Shown in pieces: positions 11,553 through 18,174 of a stretch of DNA of 32,384 nt. Under the pieces are notes generated by a model. The model had not been told where the DNA came from. It saw only the letters and a program-made list of their open reading frames with translations, and did not search any database. Location of the stretch: positions 1-32,384 of IMG/VR virus record IMGVR_UViG_3300032116_000832. One strand, given 5' to 3'. How positions within the stretch are numbered: the stretch's first letter is position 1; every line of letters starts with the position of its first letter. Origin of the DNA: a virus. The translations under genes and the position numbers were made by a program.

Positions 11553-11996
11553 ATGAAACCAGAGCAGTGGACGAAAGCGAAAAGCCTCTACCTAGCGGGG
11601 AAGACTTGGAAAGCGATTTCAGACGATCTTGGGTTGAACCAGTCAACTCTACTTTCCAAGGCATCACGGGAAGGATTGCCCAAGGTGAGGAAGGAAATGC
11701 GAAACACTATTTCCTCTAAAGAAAACGTATCCCTAGAAAGCCTCTCCGCACTAGTCCGTTCGAAGCTAGCCGCCGACGCCGCTTCAACACTTGAACGCAT
11801 AGACAGCTATGAACTCGAAGGCATCAAAGATGAATCGACTCGCGAGCAGATACTGGGAAGCGTCGCAAAACGCAGCGCGCTTGTGTTCGGCTGGAGTGAA
11901 CAAGGTGAACAAGCTAGCGTGAGCATTAATCTTCTCGGTTCGATGCCTGACCGAACCTCGGTTGAAGTCAACGTGAGTGAACCTCAGGACAAGTGA
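11553..11996 (+). CDS. Small terminase subunit-like HTH protein (147 aa)
   Basis: The start at 11553 (MKPEQWTKAKSLYLAGKTWK) is preferred over an ATG 12 codons upstream because it follows the leader hairpin. Residues 4-35 form a homeodomain-like helix-turn-helix (WTKAKSLYLAGKTWKAISDD, LGLNQSTLLSKASREG). A long helical region, about 45-115, suitable for oligomerisation follows, then a short strand-rich C-terminus (ASVSINLLGSMPDRTSVEVN). This N-terminal DNA-binding, central oligomerising, short C-terminal layout is that of small terminase subunits that recognise packaging sites. It lies on the strand opposite to and 14 kb from the large subunit. A regulator is the alternative. Confidence 0.55.
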   Translation: MKPEQWTKAKSLYLAGKTWKAISDDLGLNQSTLLSKASREGLPKVRKEMRNTISSKENVSLESLSALVRSKLAADAASTLERIDSYELEGIKDESTREQILGSVAKRSALVFGWSEQGEQASVSINLLGSMPDRTSVEVNVSEPQDK

Positions 11997-12172
11997 ACAT
12001 AACACACATTGTGCATCGCAAGCGGACTGATGGTCAGGATAAGTTAAGCTAATGGCAGAAAAGGATTGTTTTTCCTAGGATTGGCACACTTTATGGGGCA
12101 AAGTAGGCCCACCCCTTTTGGGGACGGCTTCGTTTACGATACCCCCCTCAAAAATTTTCCACCTTTTTGACC

Positions 12173-12703
12173 ATGCTAAATAAAATCAAAATTGGTCAAA
12201 CTGTATCTTTAACAACCGCTGAGAGGAAGTTGGCCCACTTCATCGCCAAGAATCGAAACGGCAATAATCGCTCGTTCAACGTGACGAACTTGAAGATCAG
12301 CGCGGAGGACGCTGCGACTGTGGATCTGGAGGGTGTCTGCGGCGAGATAGCGTTCTGCAAGCTCTTCAATGTGTATCCTGATCTGGATACCGACCGCGAG
12401 CCTCCGCATCCGCTTTACGACGCGGTTATCCCGCCTCCGCCGGGATTCCGCATCGATGTCAAAACGACCAAGTACGATACCGGCAAGCTACTGGTTGACT
12501 CGCGCAAGGGTAAAAAGACCGAAGGTGTGGATTTCTACGCACTGATGACCGGGAGCTTCCCCGGTCCGTACACATTCAGAGGCTTCATCGCGCGGGAACA
12601 GATCATCCAGCCACATAAACTTGGCCTACTCTGCGGGTACAAGAGCTACATTGCGGAGCAGTTGGAGCTGACGGACGAGCTTCCCGATCCTCCACTATTC
12701 TGA
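12173..12703 (+). CDS. PD-(D/E)XK nuclease-like protein (176 aa)
   Basis: The ATG at 12173 (MLNKIKIGQTVSLTTAERKL) is used; a TTG two codons earlier is possible. The pattern VDLEGVCGEIAFCKLFNV (residues 50-67, Glu58) followed by GFRIDVKTTKYDTGKLLVD (91-109, Asp95 and Lys97) is the E...D-x-K signature of the PD-(D/E)XK phosphodiesterase fold seen in phage endonuclease-like proteins. It should bind a divalent metal and cut DNA. Its position just before the capsid gene suggests a role in genome packaging or processing, or host DNA degradation. Substrate unknown. Confidence 0.65.
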   Translation: MLNKIKIGQTVSLTTAERKLAHFIAKNRNGNNRSFNVTNLKISAEDAATVDLEGVCGEIAFCKLFNVYPDLDTDREPPHPLYDAVIPPPPGFRIDVKTTKYDTGKLLVDSRKGKKTEGVDFYALMTGSFPGPYTFRGFIAREQIIQPHKLGLLCGYKSYIAEQLELTDELPDPPLF

Positions 12704-12890
12704 TTGACATTACGGCCATTCGTATGCGTCAGTCCGCTCATCGACCTTAAACGTGAACGTGGATTGGTCGTCCACAGCAAACTGTCTAAGCGGAAGTGAC
12801 GACCGCAAACGGAAGGTAGGTCAATCGACCATCGTGTGATGGGGAGGATGGCCTACCGATAGCAAACGTCGGTTTAATTCATTTCATCTC
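12704..12890 (+). promoter_or_regulatory. Structured leader of the major capsid gene
   Basis: The leader starts with TTGACA (12704-12709) directly after the upstream stop; no good -10 follows at 16-18 nt, so promoter activity is uncertain. It contains several stems: GTGGA/TCCAC (12759-12775), GGTAGGTC/GGCCTACC (12815-12822 with 12850-12857, 8 bp with one G-U) enclosing CCATC-GTGT-GATGG (12829-12842). The ATG at 12891 has no SD. High expression of capsid would be expected, so the structure may serve mRNA stability or translation control. Confidence 0.5.
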
Positions 12891-14138
12891 ATGTCTTGTC
12901 CCAATGTCTTTAACGCCTTCGCGGTGGCTACCGAGTCGCTCGCGCAGGACGTTTACAAACGCGCCTCGTACCGTTCGATGTGGCTCAACCTCATTGAGCG
13001 CGGCGAGTATCCTCAGGGTACGGGTCTGACCCAGACCTCGTTCACCACGACCTCCATCGAGCCGACTGCGGCTGAAGAGTGGTCCGCCATCACCCTCGCG
13101 TCCGGCAACCCCGGTTCCGAAACCAGTGCTTGCGATGTCACCTACAATGACGTTCCGGTCGGCTACAACGCTGTCACCTGGGGGCCGGAGCGTTTCGCCC
13201 TCAAAGGTCCGCTCCTGTGTAAGGACGATCTGACCTTCGACCATCGCGTCGAGGCGTTCCTGCGTGTGTACTTGGAGAAGCTCTCCATCCGCGCTCAGCG
13301 TTCGTGGGAGACTCGCTATCAGAACATGTTCGCCAAGTACGCCATCAAGGCGGTGGCCGACTCGTCCTTCACTCAGGTTGAGACGATTCCGTCTGGTGTG
13401 AACGAGCTGCCCTGGATTCAGACCGGCTCCGTTGGTCAGGCGTTGAATCAGGCTACCTCCGAGCTGACGCAGGAGATGCTCGATGTCGCCGCCGCCACGC
13501 TGATCCGCAATGGCGCGACGAATCCTGATAGCTCTGGCTTCATCAGCTACTCTAGCGATGGTCCGGTGTTCCCGCTGTATATTGGCCTGGAGGCTTCCCA
13601 GCGTATCGCTCAGAACAATGCCGCGCTGCGTGAGGATCTGCGCTTCGCCGATATGGGTTCTGGTCCGGGTGCCGAGCTGCTCAAGCGGATTGGCGCGAAT
13701 CGGGTCATCAAGAACTTCCGCCATATTCCGAATCTGTTCCCGCCCCGCTTCAGCTACGCTGGCGGCAAGTACACGCTCATCCAGCCCTTCACCAGCTCCA
13801 GCGGTACGAAGGGTACTGTGTTCAGCGTCAACCCGAGCTGGACGACCGCCCTGTACGAGGGTGCGTTCATCCCGACTCCGTACGTCATCAAGAGCCATAT
13901 CGTTCGCCCTGTGAACCGTGTTGGCGACTTGAGCTGGATGCCGACCAACTACATGGGCGAGTGGCAGTGGGTGACTGGTGCCTACAAGCTCGATGTGGAT
14001 TGCGCCGATCCTCTGGAGAAGAAGGGTCAGCACTACGCTGAGTTCATTCATGCTGTGGAGCCGATCTTCACGAACCAGGGCATGACGATTATCTTCCGCC
14101 GCTGCACTGGCGCGCTGACTCAGATTATCTGTTCCTAA
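12891..14138 (+). CDS. Major capsid protein (415 aa)
   Basis: The 415-residue product has the usual length of an HK97-fold capsid of podovirus-type phages. It starts MSCPNVFNAFAVATESLAQD. It contains a helical N-arm, a long stretch compatible with the spine helix (VEAFLRVYLEKLSIRAQRSW, 115-134 region), a central domain with PVFPLYIGLEASQRIAQ, and a C-terminal strand-rich part (GEWQWVTGAYKLDVDCADP). Codon use is strongly biased to C-ending codons, unlike neighbours, consistent with high expression. It is preceded by a structured SD-less leader and followed by a strong terminator, so it is expressed as a near-monocistronic unit. The long antisense frame is a shadow. It lies on the strand opposite to the scaffold and portal. 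Confidence 0.85.
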   Translation: MSCPNVFNAFAVATESLAQDVYKRASYRSMWLNLIERGEYPQGTGLTQTSFTTTSIEPTAAEEWSAITLASGNPGSETSACDVTYNDVPVGYNAVTWGPERFALKGPLLCKDDLTFDHRVEAFLRVYLEKLSIRAQRSWETRYQNMFAKYAIKAVADSSFTQVETIPSGVNELPWIQTGSVGQALNQATSELTQEMLDVAAATLIRNGATNPDSSGFISYSSDGPVFPLYIGLEASQRIAQNNAALREDLRFADMGSGPGAELLKRIGANRVIKNFRHIPNLFPPRFSYAGGKYTLIQPFTSSSGTKGTVFSVNPSWTTALYEGAFIPTPYVIKSHIVRPVNRVGDLSWMPTNYMGEWQWVTGAYKLDVDCADPLEKKGQHYAEFIHAVEPIFTNQGMTIIFRRCTGALTQIICS

Positions 14139-14164
14139 TCGGAACAGCTAATAGCATCCGAAAG

Positions 14165-14195
14165 ACCCGCAGGTCCAAAAGGCTTGCGGGTTTTT
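14165..14195 (+). terminator. Intrinsic terminator after the capsid gene
   Basis: ACCCGCA (14165-14171) pairs with TGCGGGT (14185-14191), with a 13-nt loop, followed by a run of Ts (14191-14195). The stem is GC-rich and the position is 26 bp after the capsid stop. Confidence 0.8.
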
Positions 14196-14204
14196 GCTTT
14201 AGCA

Positions 14205-14233
14205 TTGACAAGGATCAGCAGGATCTGATGCTC
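14205..14233 (+). promoter_or_regulatory. Putative promoter for the 14239 gene block
   Basis: TTGACA (14205-14210) lies just after the terminator. A 17-nt spacer leads to ATGCTC (14228-14233), a poor -10, and the next ATG is only 5 nt further. There is no SD before ATG 14239. The perfect -35 and position make a leaderless promoter plausible but unproven. Confidence 0.35.
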
Positions 14234-14238
14234 CCCGT

Positions 14239-14520
14239 ATGCCGAGTTTTACTCTCCCCGAAGGCGTTGAGATTCCCGAGAATTTGAAGGAAGGCGAGGC
14301 GTTCCAGACGATGGCGACGATTGTCCTCGGTAAGAACGGTAAGGCCGAGTTCATCGAGATTGATGGCATGGCCATTCCCGGCTACGAGAAGAAGTCGAAG
14401 GGTAAGAAGCTGGCCGAGCGTGGCTATGAGGAGGAGGAGGGCGAGGAGATGGAATCCGAGGGCGGCGGCGGCGGTTTTATCGCCGAGGTGATGCAGCGCG
14501 GTGCCGGTCCGATGGCCTAA
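14239..14520 (+). CDS. Hypothetical virion-associated protein (93 aa)
   Basis: The first half (MPSFTLPEGVEIPENLKEGE, then FQTMATIVLGKNGKAEFIEI) is strand-rich. A Lys-rich segment (EKKSKGKKLAERG) follows, then a very acidic stretch (EEEEGEEMESEGGGGG) and a short helix at the C-terminus. It sits directly downstream of the capsid gene, the common place for decoration or cement proteins, but no known family is recognised. The low-complexity Glu/Gly linker is a likely flexible region. SD-less start. Confidence 0.65.
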   Translation: MPSFTLPEGVEIPENLKEGEAFQTMATIVLGKNGKAEFIEIDGMAIPGYEKKSKGKKLAERGYEEEEGEEMESEGGGGGFIAEVMQRGAGPMA

Positions 14521-14544
14521 TTCGGCAAATCATAGGAAAACGAT

Positions 14545-14970
14545 ATGGCGATTATCACATGCGATGAGGCGGAGACGCTGATCAATGAGGCGGCGTCGCT
14601 GGGATGTCGCTCTCCGTGGGAGGTCGAGTTGGCCAAGCTCGCGCTGGAGAATCGCATCGCGACGTATCTTCAGGGTGGCGGAGCGACGCGCGGAACGTAT
14701 CGGAGTGTCACGGCTACCGGCAATGTGGTGAGCGGCGATTATCTGATCATTGCCGATGCCACAGGTGGCGCGATTACGATGACATTGCCGCCTGCCGCTC
14801 TGGTTTCTGGCCGCATCTACGTTTTCAAGCGGATCAACAGCGGCGCGAATGCGGTCATTGTCGATCCGAGCGGTGCCGAAACGATTGACGGAGCGGCGAC
14901 GTACACGCTGTCTGCTCAATGGAATTCCGTGACGATCATGTCGAACGGAACGGCGTGGTTCATTATCTGA
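14545..14970 (+). CDS. Virion fibre-like protein with N-terminal anchor domain (141 aa)
   Basis: Residues 1-42 (MAIITCDEAETLINEAASLG, then EVELAKLALENRIATYL) form a helical domain also found at the start of the next gene. A Gly-rich linker leads to a beta-rich domain (YRSVTATGNVVSGDYLIIAD, then ITMTLPPAALVSGRIYVFKR, then TIDGAATYTLSAQWNSVTIM), a fold common as the distal part of head or tail fibres. It is probably a short head-fibre or decoration protein bound through its N-terminus. A weak SD-like AGGAAAA precedes ATG. Confidence 0.68.
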   Translation: MAIITCDEAETLINEAASLGCRSPWEVELAKLALENRIATYLQGGGATRGTYRSVTATGNVVSGDYLIIADATGGAITMTLPPAALVSGRIYVFKRINSGANAVIVDPSGAETIDGAATYTLSAQWNSVTIMSNGTAWFII

Positions 14971-14977
14971 GAATTCT

Positions 14978-15187
14978 ATGGCCAACATCTCCTGCGAACA
15001 AGCGGCTGAACTGATTGCGGAGGCGTATGGCGCGTCCTGCAAGAGCAACCGCGAGAAGAACCTGCTGGAGATTGGCCTACTCTGGGAGGCGGCGACGCTT
15101 GGAGGCAATGCCGATATCACGGCGGATAACACGGTGATAAGTGCGGACAGCACGATCATCACGGCTGACATGACCGAGTTTTTCTAA
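14978..15187 (+). CDS. Small virion-like protein with TAD heptad repeats (69 aa)
   Basis: Residues 1-45 (MANISCEQAAELIAEAYGAS, then SNREKNLLEIGLLWEAATLG) align with the N-terminus of the preceding gene: I-S/T-C, acidic, A..LI.EA, C-K/R-S. They share an anchor domain with a different C-terminal part. The C-terminus is a short repeat with seven-residue period (ADITADNTVISADSTIITAD), likely a beta-solenoid-like or trimeric strand segment. It begins 8 bp after the preceding stop. Probably structural. Confidence 0.65.
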   Translation: MANISCEQAAELIAEAYGASCKSNREKNLLEIGLLWEAATLGGNADITADNTVISADSTIITADMTEFF

Positions 15188-15214
15188 GACCGAAAGAAAC
15201 CCCTTACATAGATT

Positions 15215-16759
15215 ATGGCACAGCAAACGATTAACGTAGGCGCAGCTCCGAATGACGGAACGGGAACGCCGCTGCGTACGGCATTCCAGTACACGAACAG
15301 CAACTTCAGCGAGCTGTACACGGCTGTCGGGCCGAGCGGCAATAACATCGTCGTACCGGGAAACGCCACCATCACCGGCGATCTGACGGTGGATACCAGC
15401 ACCCTGAAGGTTGTCGCTGCAAGCGATGTCGTTGGAATCAATACGGCATCTCCGCTGACTGGCAACGATGCTGGTCTGACGATTGGAGCGATTGGAACGG
15501 TTAAAGCCTTAAACATTGGGCTTCAGAACACGTTTGCTCGTTTGCGCGAAAAAGACGCAATTGATGCTTTTGCAATTACCACAAACATCACTGCCTCAAA
15601 CACTCAAGACGACGCAACCAAGTCTTCTTGGAAAGTTCGTTTTGGTTTTGGAAACGGAAACGACAACTTCCTGATTGGTCGTTCTAATGTTGGCAGCACC
15701 ACGTTCCAAGATATTTATTCGGTATCGGCAACCTCCGCTGTTTGGAGCGACGGCGCAGGCGGCACTCGGATGACCCTCAACGCCTCCGGACTTGGGGTGG
15801 GGACGAGTCCGACTAGCAAGCTTACAATCAAGCCTTCCGCATCATCTAGCGGCATTTTTGAGGTATTGACCGGAAGCACAAACACAGATTCGATTCGCGT
15901 AAGCGGCGGAGGCACCGTAAATAGCTGGCTTGAATTGCGCGGATATTTGGGCGTTAAGCTTTATTCTGACGCTACCAATACGGTTACCGTAGACTCCTCC
16001 GGCAACGTCGGCATCGGAGTTACGCCGAGTGCGTGGACGCTCAAGGCCGTTCAGATTGTCAACGGTGGTATTTACGGCTCTGGAAACGAGACTGGCTATT
16101 ATGCCAATGCGTTTTACGGAAGCTCTGGATGGAGATACATCAATTCGGCTGGAGCATCTGGATATCTTCAGAATGGCGGTTCTCATCAATGGTACAGGTC
16201 CACATCCGCAAATGTCGCAAACACCGATCCTGTCTTCACGCAAGCCATGACGCTGACGAGCGGTGGGAATTTGCTGGTGGGTGATACAACGTCTCCTCTT
16301 GCAAGCAGGCTTTCTCTGTTCACCACTTTTGCTCAACCGGATGGCATTGTAATTCGCAATACCGGCGCAACCGCTGGTCTTTATTGGAGGTTTGGTGCAG
16401 TCAACAACTCCAATACGTTGTTTGTGATGAACGCAAGCTCCGTTGGTGTTACTATGGCTGACGGAGCAAGTGCTTGGTCTGCTGTTTCAGATGAGCGTTT
16501 GAAAGATATTATTGAACCGATCAGCAACGCTGTGGCGAAGGTTGGTTCTCTCCGGTCTGTCATCGGTAAGTACAAGAGTGATTCCGAAGGGACTCGACGC
16601 TCGTTCCTCATCGCTCAGGACGTAAAGTCTGTACTTCCTGAAGCTGTTGATTCGACTGATATCGAATCACTTGGCCTTCGCTACACTGAAGTGATTCCGC
16701 TGCTTGTCGCTGCTATCAAAGAACTCACCGCCGAAGTCAACGCTCTCAAGAAAGCCTAA
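15215..16759 (+). CDS. Tail fibre with S74 intramolecular chaperone (514 aa)
   Basis: The N-terminus (QQTINVGAAPNDGTGTPLRT, FQYTNSNFSELY) is the common phage fibre start. The long middle, about 50-420, is Gly/Ser/Thr/Asn-rich beta structure with repeats such as VDSSGNVGIGVTPS and TLTSGGNLLVGDTTS. The C-terminal 90 residues begin SDERLKDIIEPISNAVAKVG (from residue 425) and continue with RSFLIAQDVKSVLPEAV and LRYTEVIPLLVAAIKEL, the Peptidase_S74 chaperone. In this family the Ser before Asp-Glu-Arg is the self-cleavage residue, releasing the domain after trimer folding. Probably a receptor-binding fibre. Confidence 0.88.
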   Translation: MAQQTINVGAAPNDGTGTPLRTAFQYTNSNFSELYTAVGPSGNNIVVPGNATITGDLTVDTSTLKVVAASDVVGINTASPLTGNDAGLTIGAIGTVKALNIGLQNTFARLREKDAIDAFAITTNITASNTQDDATKSSWKVRFGFGNGNDNFLIGRSNVGSTTFQDIYSVSATSAVWSDGAGGTRMTLNASGLGVGTSPTSKLTIKPSASSSGIFEVLTGSTNTDSIRVSGGGTVNSWLELRGYLGVKLYSDATNTVTVDSSGNVGIGVTPSAWTLKAVQIVNGGIYGSGNETGYYANAFYGSSGWRYINSAGASGYLQNGGSHQWYRSTSANVANTDPVFTQAMTLTSGGNLLVGDTTSPLASRLSLFTTFAQPDGIVIRNTGATAGLYWRFGAVNNSNTLFVMNASSVGVTMADGASAWSAVSDERLKDIIEPISNAVAKVGSLRSVIGKYKSDSEGTRRSFLIAQDVKSVLPEAVDSTDIESLGLRYTEVIPLLVAAIKELTAEVNALKKA

Positions 16760-16762
16760 TTT

Positions 16763-17173
16763 ATGACCATCCTCTGGCTCATCGAACGCCTTCTCGTTAA
16801 ACCGACTGAAGGCTCCAACACGGACGTTGTGATTACCGCCGACTGGCGTTGCAACGGCTCGCAGGAATCGTTCAGCGGCACCTGCTACGGCTCCTGCTCA
16901 TTCGCTCCGCCGACTGGTAGCTTCACTCCTTATCCTGATTTGACGCAGGAACAGGTCTTGAGCTGGTGCTACGCCAACGGAGTCGATCAAGCGGCCATCG
17001 AAGCCAACGTCTCGCTCCAAATCCAGAACCAGATCAACCCGCCGGTTGTGGTGCTGCCGCTGCCGTGGGTGCCGCCTGCTCCTCCGGTGGAAATCGTCCC
17101 GCCGCTGATTCCACAAAGGGTGCCGAGTTTGGTTGCGAATGATGAGCCTGTCAGCGATGCTCCGGCGGCATGA
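16763..17173 (+). CDS. Phage structural-type protein, DUF7936-like (136 aa)
   Basis: The N-terminal half (ILWLIERLLVKPTEGSNTDV, then ADWRCNGSQESFSGTCYGSC, then FTPYPDLTQEQVLSWCYANG) has the W.IE.L..KP...DVV..ADWRC and LT.E.VL.W features of a widespread small phage protein family. After an Ile/Gln-rich helix (SLQIQNQINP) there is a long Pro/Val-rich tail (VVVLPLPWVPPAPPVEIVPP), probably extended. It follows the fibre gene after 3 bp, suggesting a fibre-associated or tail role. Confidence 0.65.
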   Translation: MTILWLIERLLVKPTEGSNTDVVITADWRCNGSQESFSGTCYGSCSFAPPTGSFTPYPDLTQEQVLSWCYANGVDQAAIEANVSLQIQNQINPPVVVLPLPWVPPAPPVEIVPPLIPQRVPSLVANDEPVSDAPAA

Positions 17174-17337
17174 TTAAAATTGAGCTGACCATCGAACAAG
17201 TTAATAGCCTCCTGCAACTCATCGATATCTCGATCAAAGCTGGCGGTTTTCAGAACGCAAAGGTTGGAGTACCTCTGGCCGACCTGATTCTGGAAGCCGC
17301 CAAGTCTTCGCAGCAGCAGATCGAAATCGCTAAGTAG
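17170..17337 (+). CDS. Hypothetical small protein (55 aa)
   Basis: The ATG at 17170 overlaps the upstream stop (ATGA). The product MIKIELTIEQVNSLLQLIDI continues SIKAGGFQNAKVGVPLADLI and ends in a Gln-rich helix (EAAKSSQQQIEIAK). The LTIEQVN.LLQLID...KAGG.....GVPLADLI arrangement resembles small conserved phage proteins found near fibre and lysis genes. Function unknown. Confidence 0.7.
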   Translation: MIKIELTIEQVNSLLQLIDISIKAGGFQNAKVGVPLADLILEAAKSSQQQIEIAK

Positions 17338-17348
17338 TAAATCATCCC

Positions 17349-17531
17349 ATGACTGAATCCCACTTCATGCGAGACATGGTTGCGGCAGCGAGTGGGCCAG
17401 CCATCGGAATACTCGGGAACGCGGTTTTCTCAGACCCGAATCTCAAGACGGCATCGCTCGCGTTCGGTGCCGTCACTGCTTTTATCGTCTGCCTGTCCAA
17501 AGCAATCGACTTGTATCGAAAGTTCAAATGA
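17349..17531 (+). CDS. Small membrane protein, possible holin partner (60 aa)
   Basis: Two hydrophobic stretches are visible: residues about 11-25 (VAAASGPAIGILGNAVF) and 36-52 (ASLAFGAVTAFIVCLSKAI). The N-terminus is short and polar, the C-terminus basic (DLYRKFK). Small size, two likely membrane passes and position directly upstream of a holin-type gene (4-bp overlap) suggest a lysis-timing role such as holin or antiholin. It could also be an unrelated membrane protein. Confidence 0.6.
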   Translation: MTESHFMRDMVAAASGPAIGILGNAVFSDPNLKTASLAFGAVTAFIVCLSKAIDLYRKFK

Positions 17532-17719
17532 ACCCCAATCTTACCTCTCTCATCCGTCATCTTCTCTCCGCCGCTGGTGGCTTCCTTGTCGCCAAAGGTC
17601 TGGCTTCAGCCGATCAAGTCGCTGAACTTGCCGGTGCTACCGTGAGCATCATCGGCGTCGCTTGGTCGATCTTCAATAACAAGAAGGCGGCGAAGTCTGA
17701 CGCTACGAAAGCTGAATGA
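17528..17719 (+). CDS. Holin, Pam3-gp28-like (63 aa)
   Basis: The product MNPNLTSLIRHLLSAAGGFL continues VAKGLASADQVAELAGATVS and IIGVAWSIFNNKKAAKS. The RHLLSA.GGFLVAKGLA...V.EL.GA..SI.G..WSI..NKK layout is that of the Pam3-gp28-type putative phage holins, with two membrane helices (8-24 and 34-50) and a basic cytoplasmic tail. Holins form inner-membrane lesions that trigger lysis. It overlaps the upstream gene and the downstream spanin-like gene by 4 bp each. Confidence 0.75.
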   Translation: MNPNLTSLIRHLLSAAGGFLVAKGLASADQVAELAGATVSIIGVAWSIFNNKKAAKSDATKAE

Positions 17720-17895
17720 ACTTCCTAGCCGACTTGGTGATGAAGCTGGTCATCTGGCTTCATGCGCTGACGAAGCAGGATGTCTCAAGTGAAGACGCCA
17801 AGAAGCAAACTGATCTTAAGCGCGGTCTGCTTGCTCGCATTGATGAGCATGAGCGTGAGCTGCGCGAGCCGGGTGATTTACGTCCCCCACGGTGA
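17716..17895 (+). CDS. Spanin-like inner-membrane protein candidate (59 aa)
   Basis: The ATG at 17716 overlaps the holin stop. The product has an N-terminal hydrophobic stretch (MNFLADLVMKLVIWLHALTK), moderately hydrophobic and probably membrane-bound, then a charged helical part (KKQTDLKRGLLARIDEHERE) and a Pro/Arg end. A lipoprotein gene starts inside it in another frame (17780). Rz/Rz1-type spanins are often arranged in this way, so it is an i-spanin candidate, though it is shorter than typical Rz. Confidence 0.5.
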   Translation: MNFLADLVMKLVIWLHALTKQDVSSEDAKKQTDLKRGLLARIDEHERELREPGDLRPPR

Positions 17896-18019
17896 GCCTG
17901 TACGCCTCGCTGAGAGCGTTGAGGCCAAGGTCTGGACTGTTGACGCCAGCGGCAAAACGGTGCGTAGTAAGAACCGCATAACCATTCACGAAGGATGGTA
18001 CGCACTTCCGAAGGAATGA
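17780..18019 (+). CDS. Phage lipoprotein, possible o-spanin (79 aa)
   Basis: A basic N-terminus (MSQVKTPRSK) is followed by a hydrophobic segment (LILSAVCLLALMSMSVSCAS) ending in a lipobox-like SVSC, so Cys28 is the probable lipidated residue after signal peptidase II. The mature part (RVIYVPHGEPVRLAESVEAK, then RITIHEGWYALPKE) matches a family of short phage proteins encoded near holins. A start at GTG 17789 is an alternative. It begins inside the preceding gene, out of frame, as in overlapping spanin pairs. Outer-membrane attachment would imply a Gram-negative host. Confidence 0.65.
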   Translation: MSQVKTPRSKLILSAVCLLALMSMSVSCASRVIYVPHGEPVRLAESVEAKVWTVDASGKTVRSKNRITIHEGWYALPKE

Positions 18020-18174
18020 AAAAGAACGTCCCAACGAATAAATCGCTCTACAGCAAGATGAAGGCGTTGGCCAAGAGCAAGTTCGACGTTTATCCGAGTG
18101 CGTACGCCAACGGCTGGCTCGTCCGCGAGTACAAGAAGCGCGGCGGCAAATACAAGGTTGCTGATGTCAGATAA
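18016..18174 (+). CDS. Small basic phage protein, VYPSAYANGW type (52 aa)
   Basis: The ATG at 18016 overlaps the stop of the lipoprotein gene, with AAGGA just before. The product MKKNVPTNKSLYSKMKALAK continues SKFDVYPSAYANGWLVREYK and KRGGKYKVADVR. The KFDVYPSAYANGW...YKKRGGKY segment is a recurrent module in phage and large-virus proteins. It is strongly basic and may bind DNA or act in the virion. Start-stop overlap couples it to its neighbour. Confidence 0.75.
   Translation: MKKNVPTNKSLYSKMKALAKSKFDVYPSAYANGWLVREYKKRGGKYKVADVR

Noticed and set aside
12704-12732. TTGACA promoter directly after the nuclease gene
   Set aside because: A perfect -35, but no acceptable -10 at 16-18 nt; noted only as part of the capsid leader.
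12879-14051. A 390-codon open frame antisense to the capsid gene
   Set aside because: It mirrors the strongly biased codon use of the capsid gene, has an Arg/Gly/His-rich non-protein-like composition and no start signal; it is a shadow.
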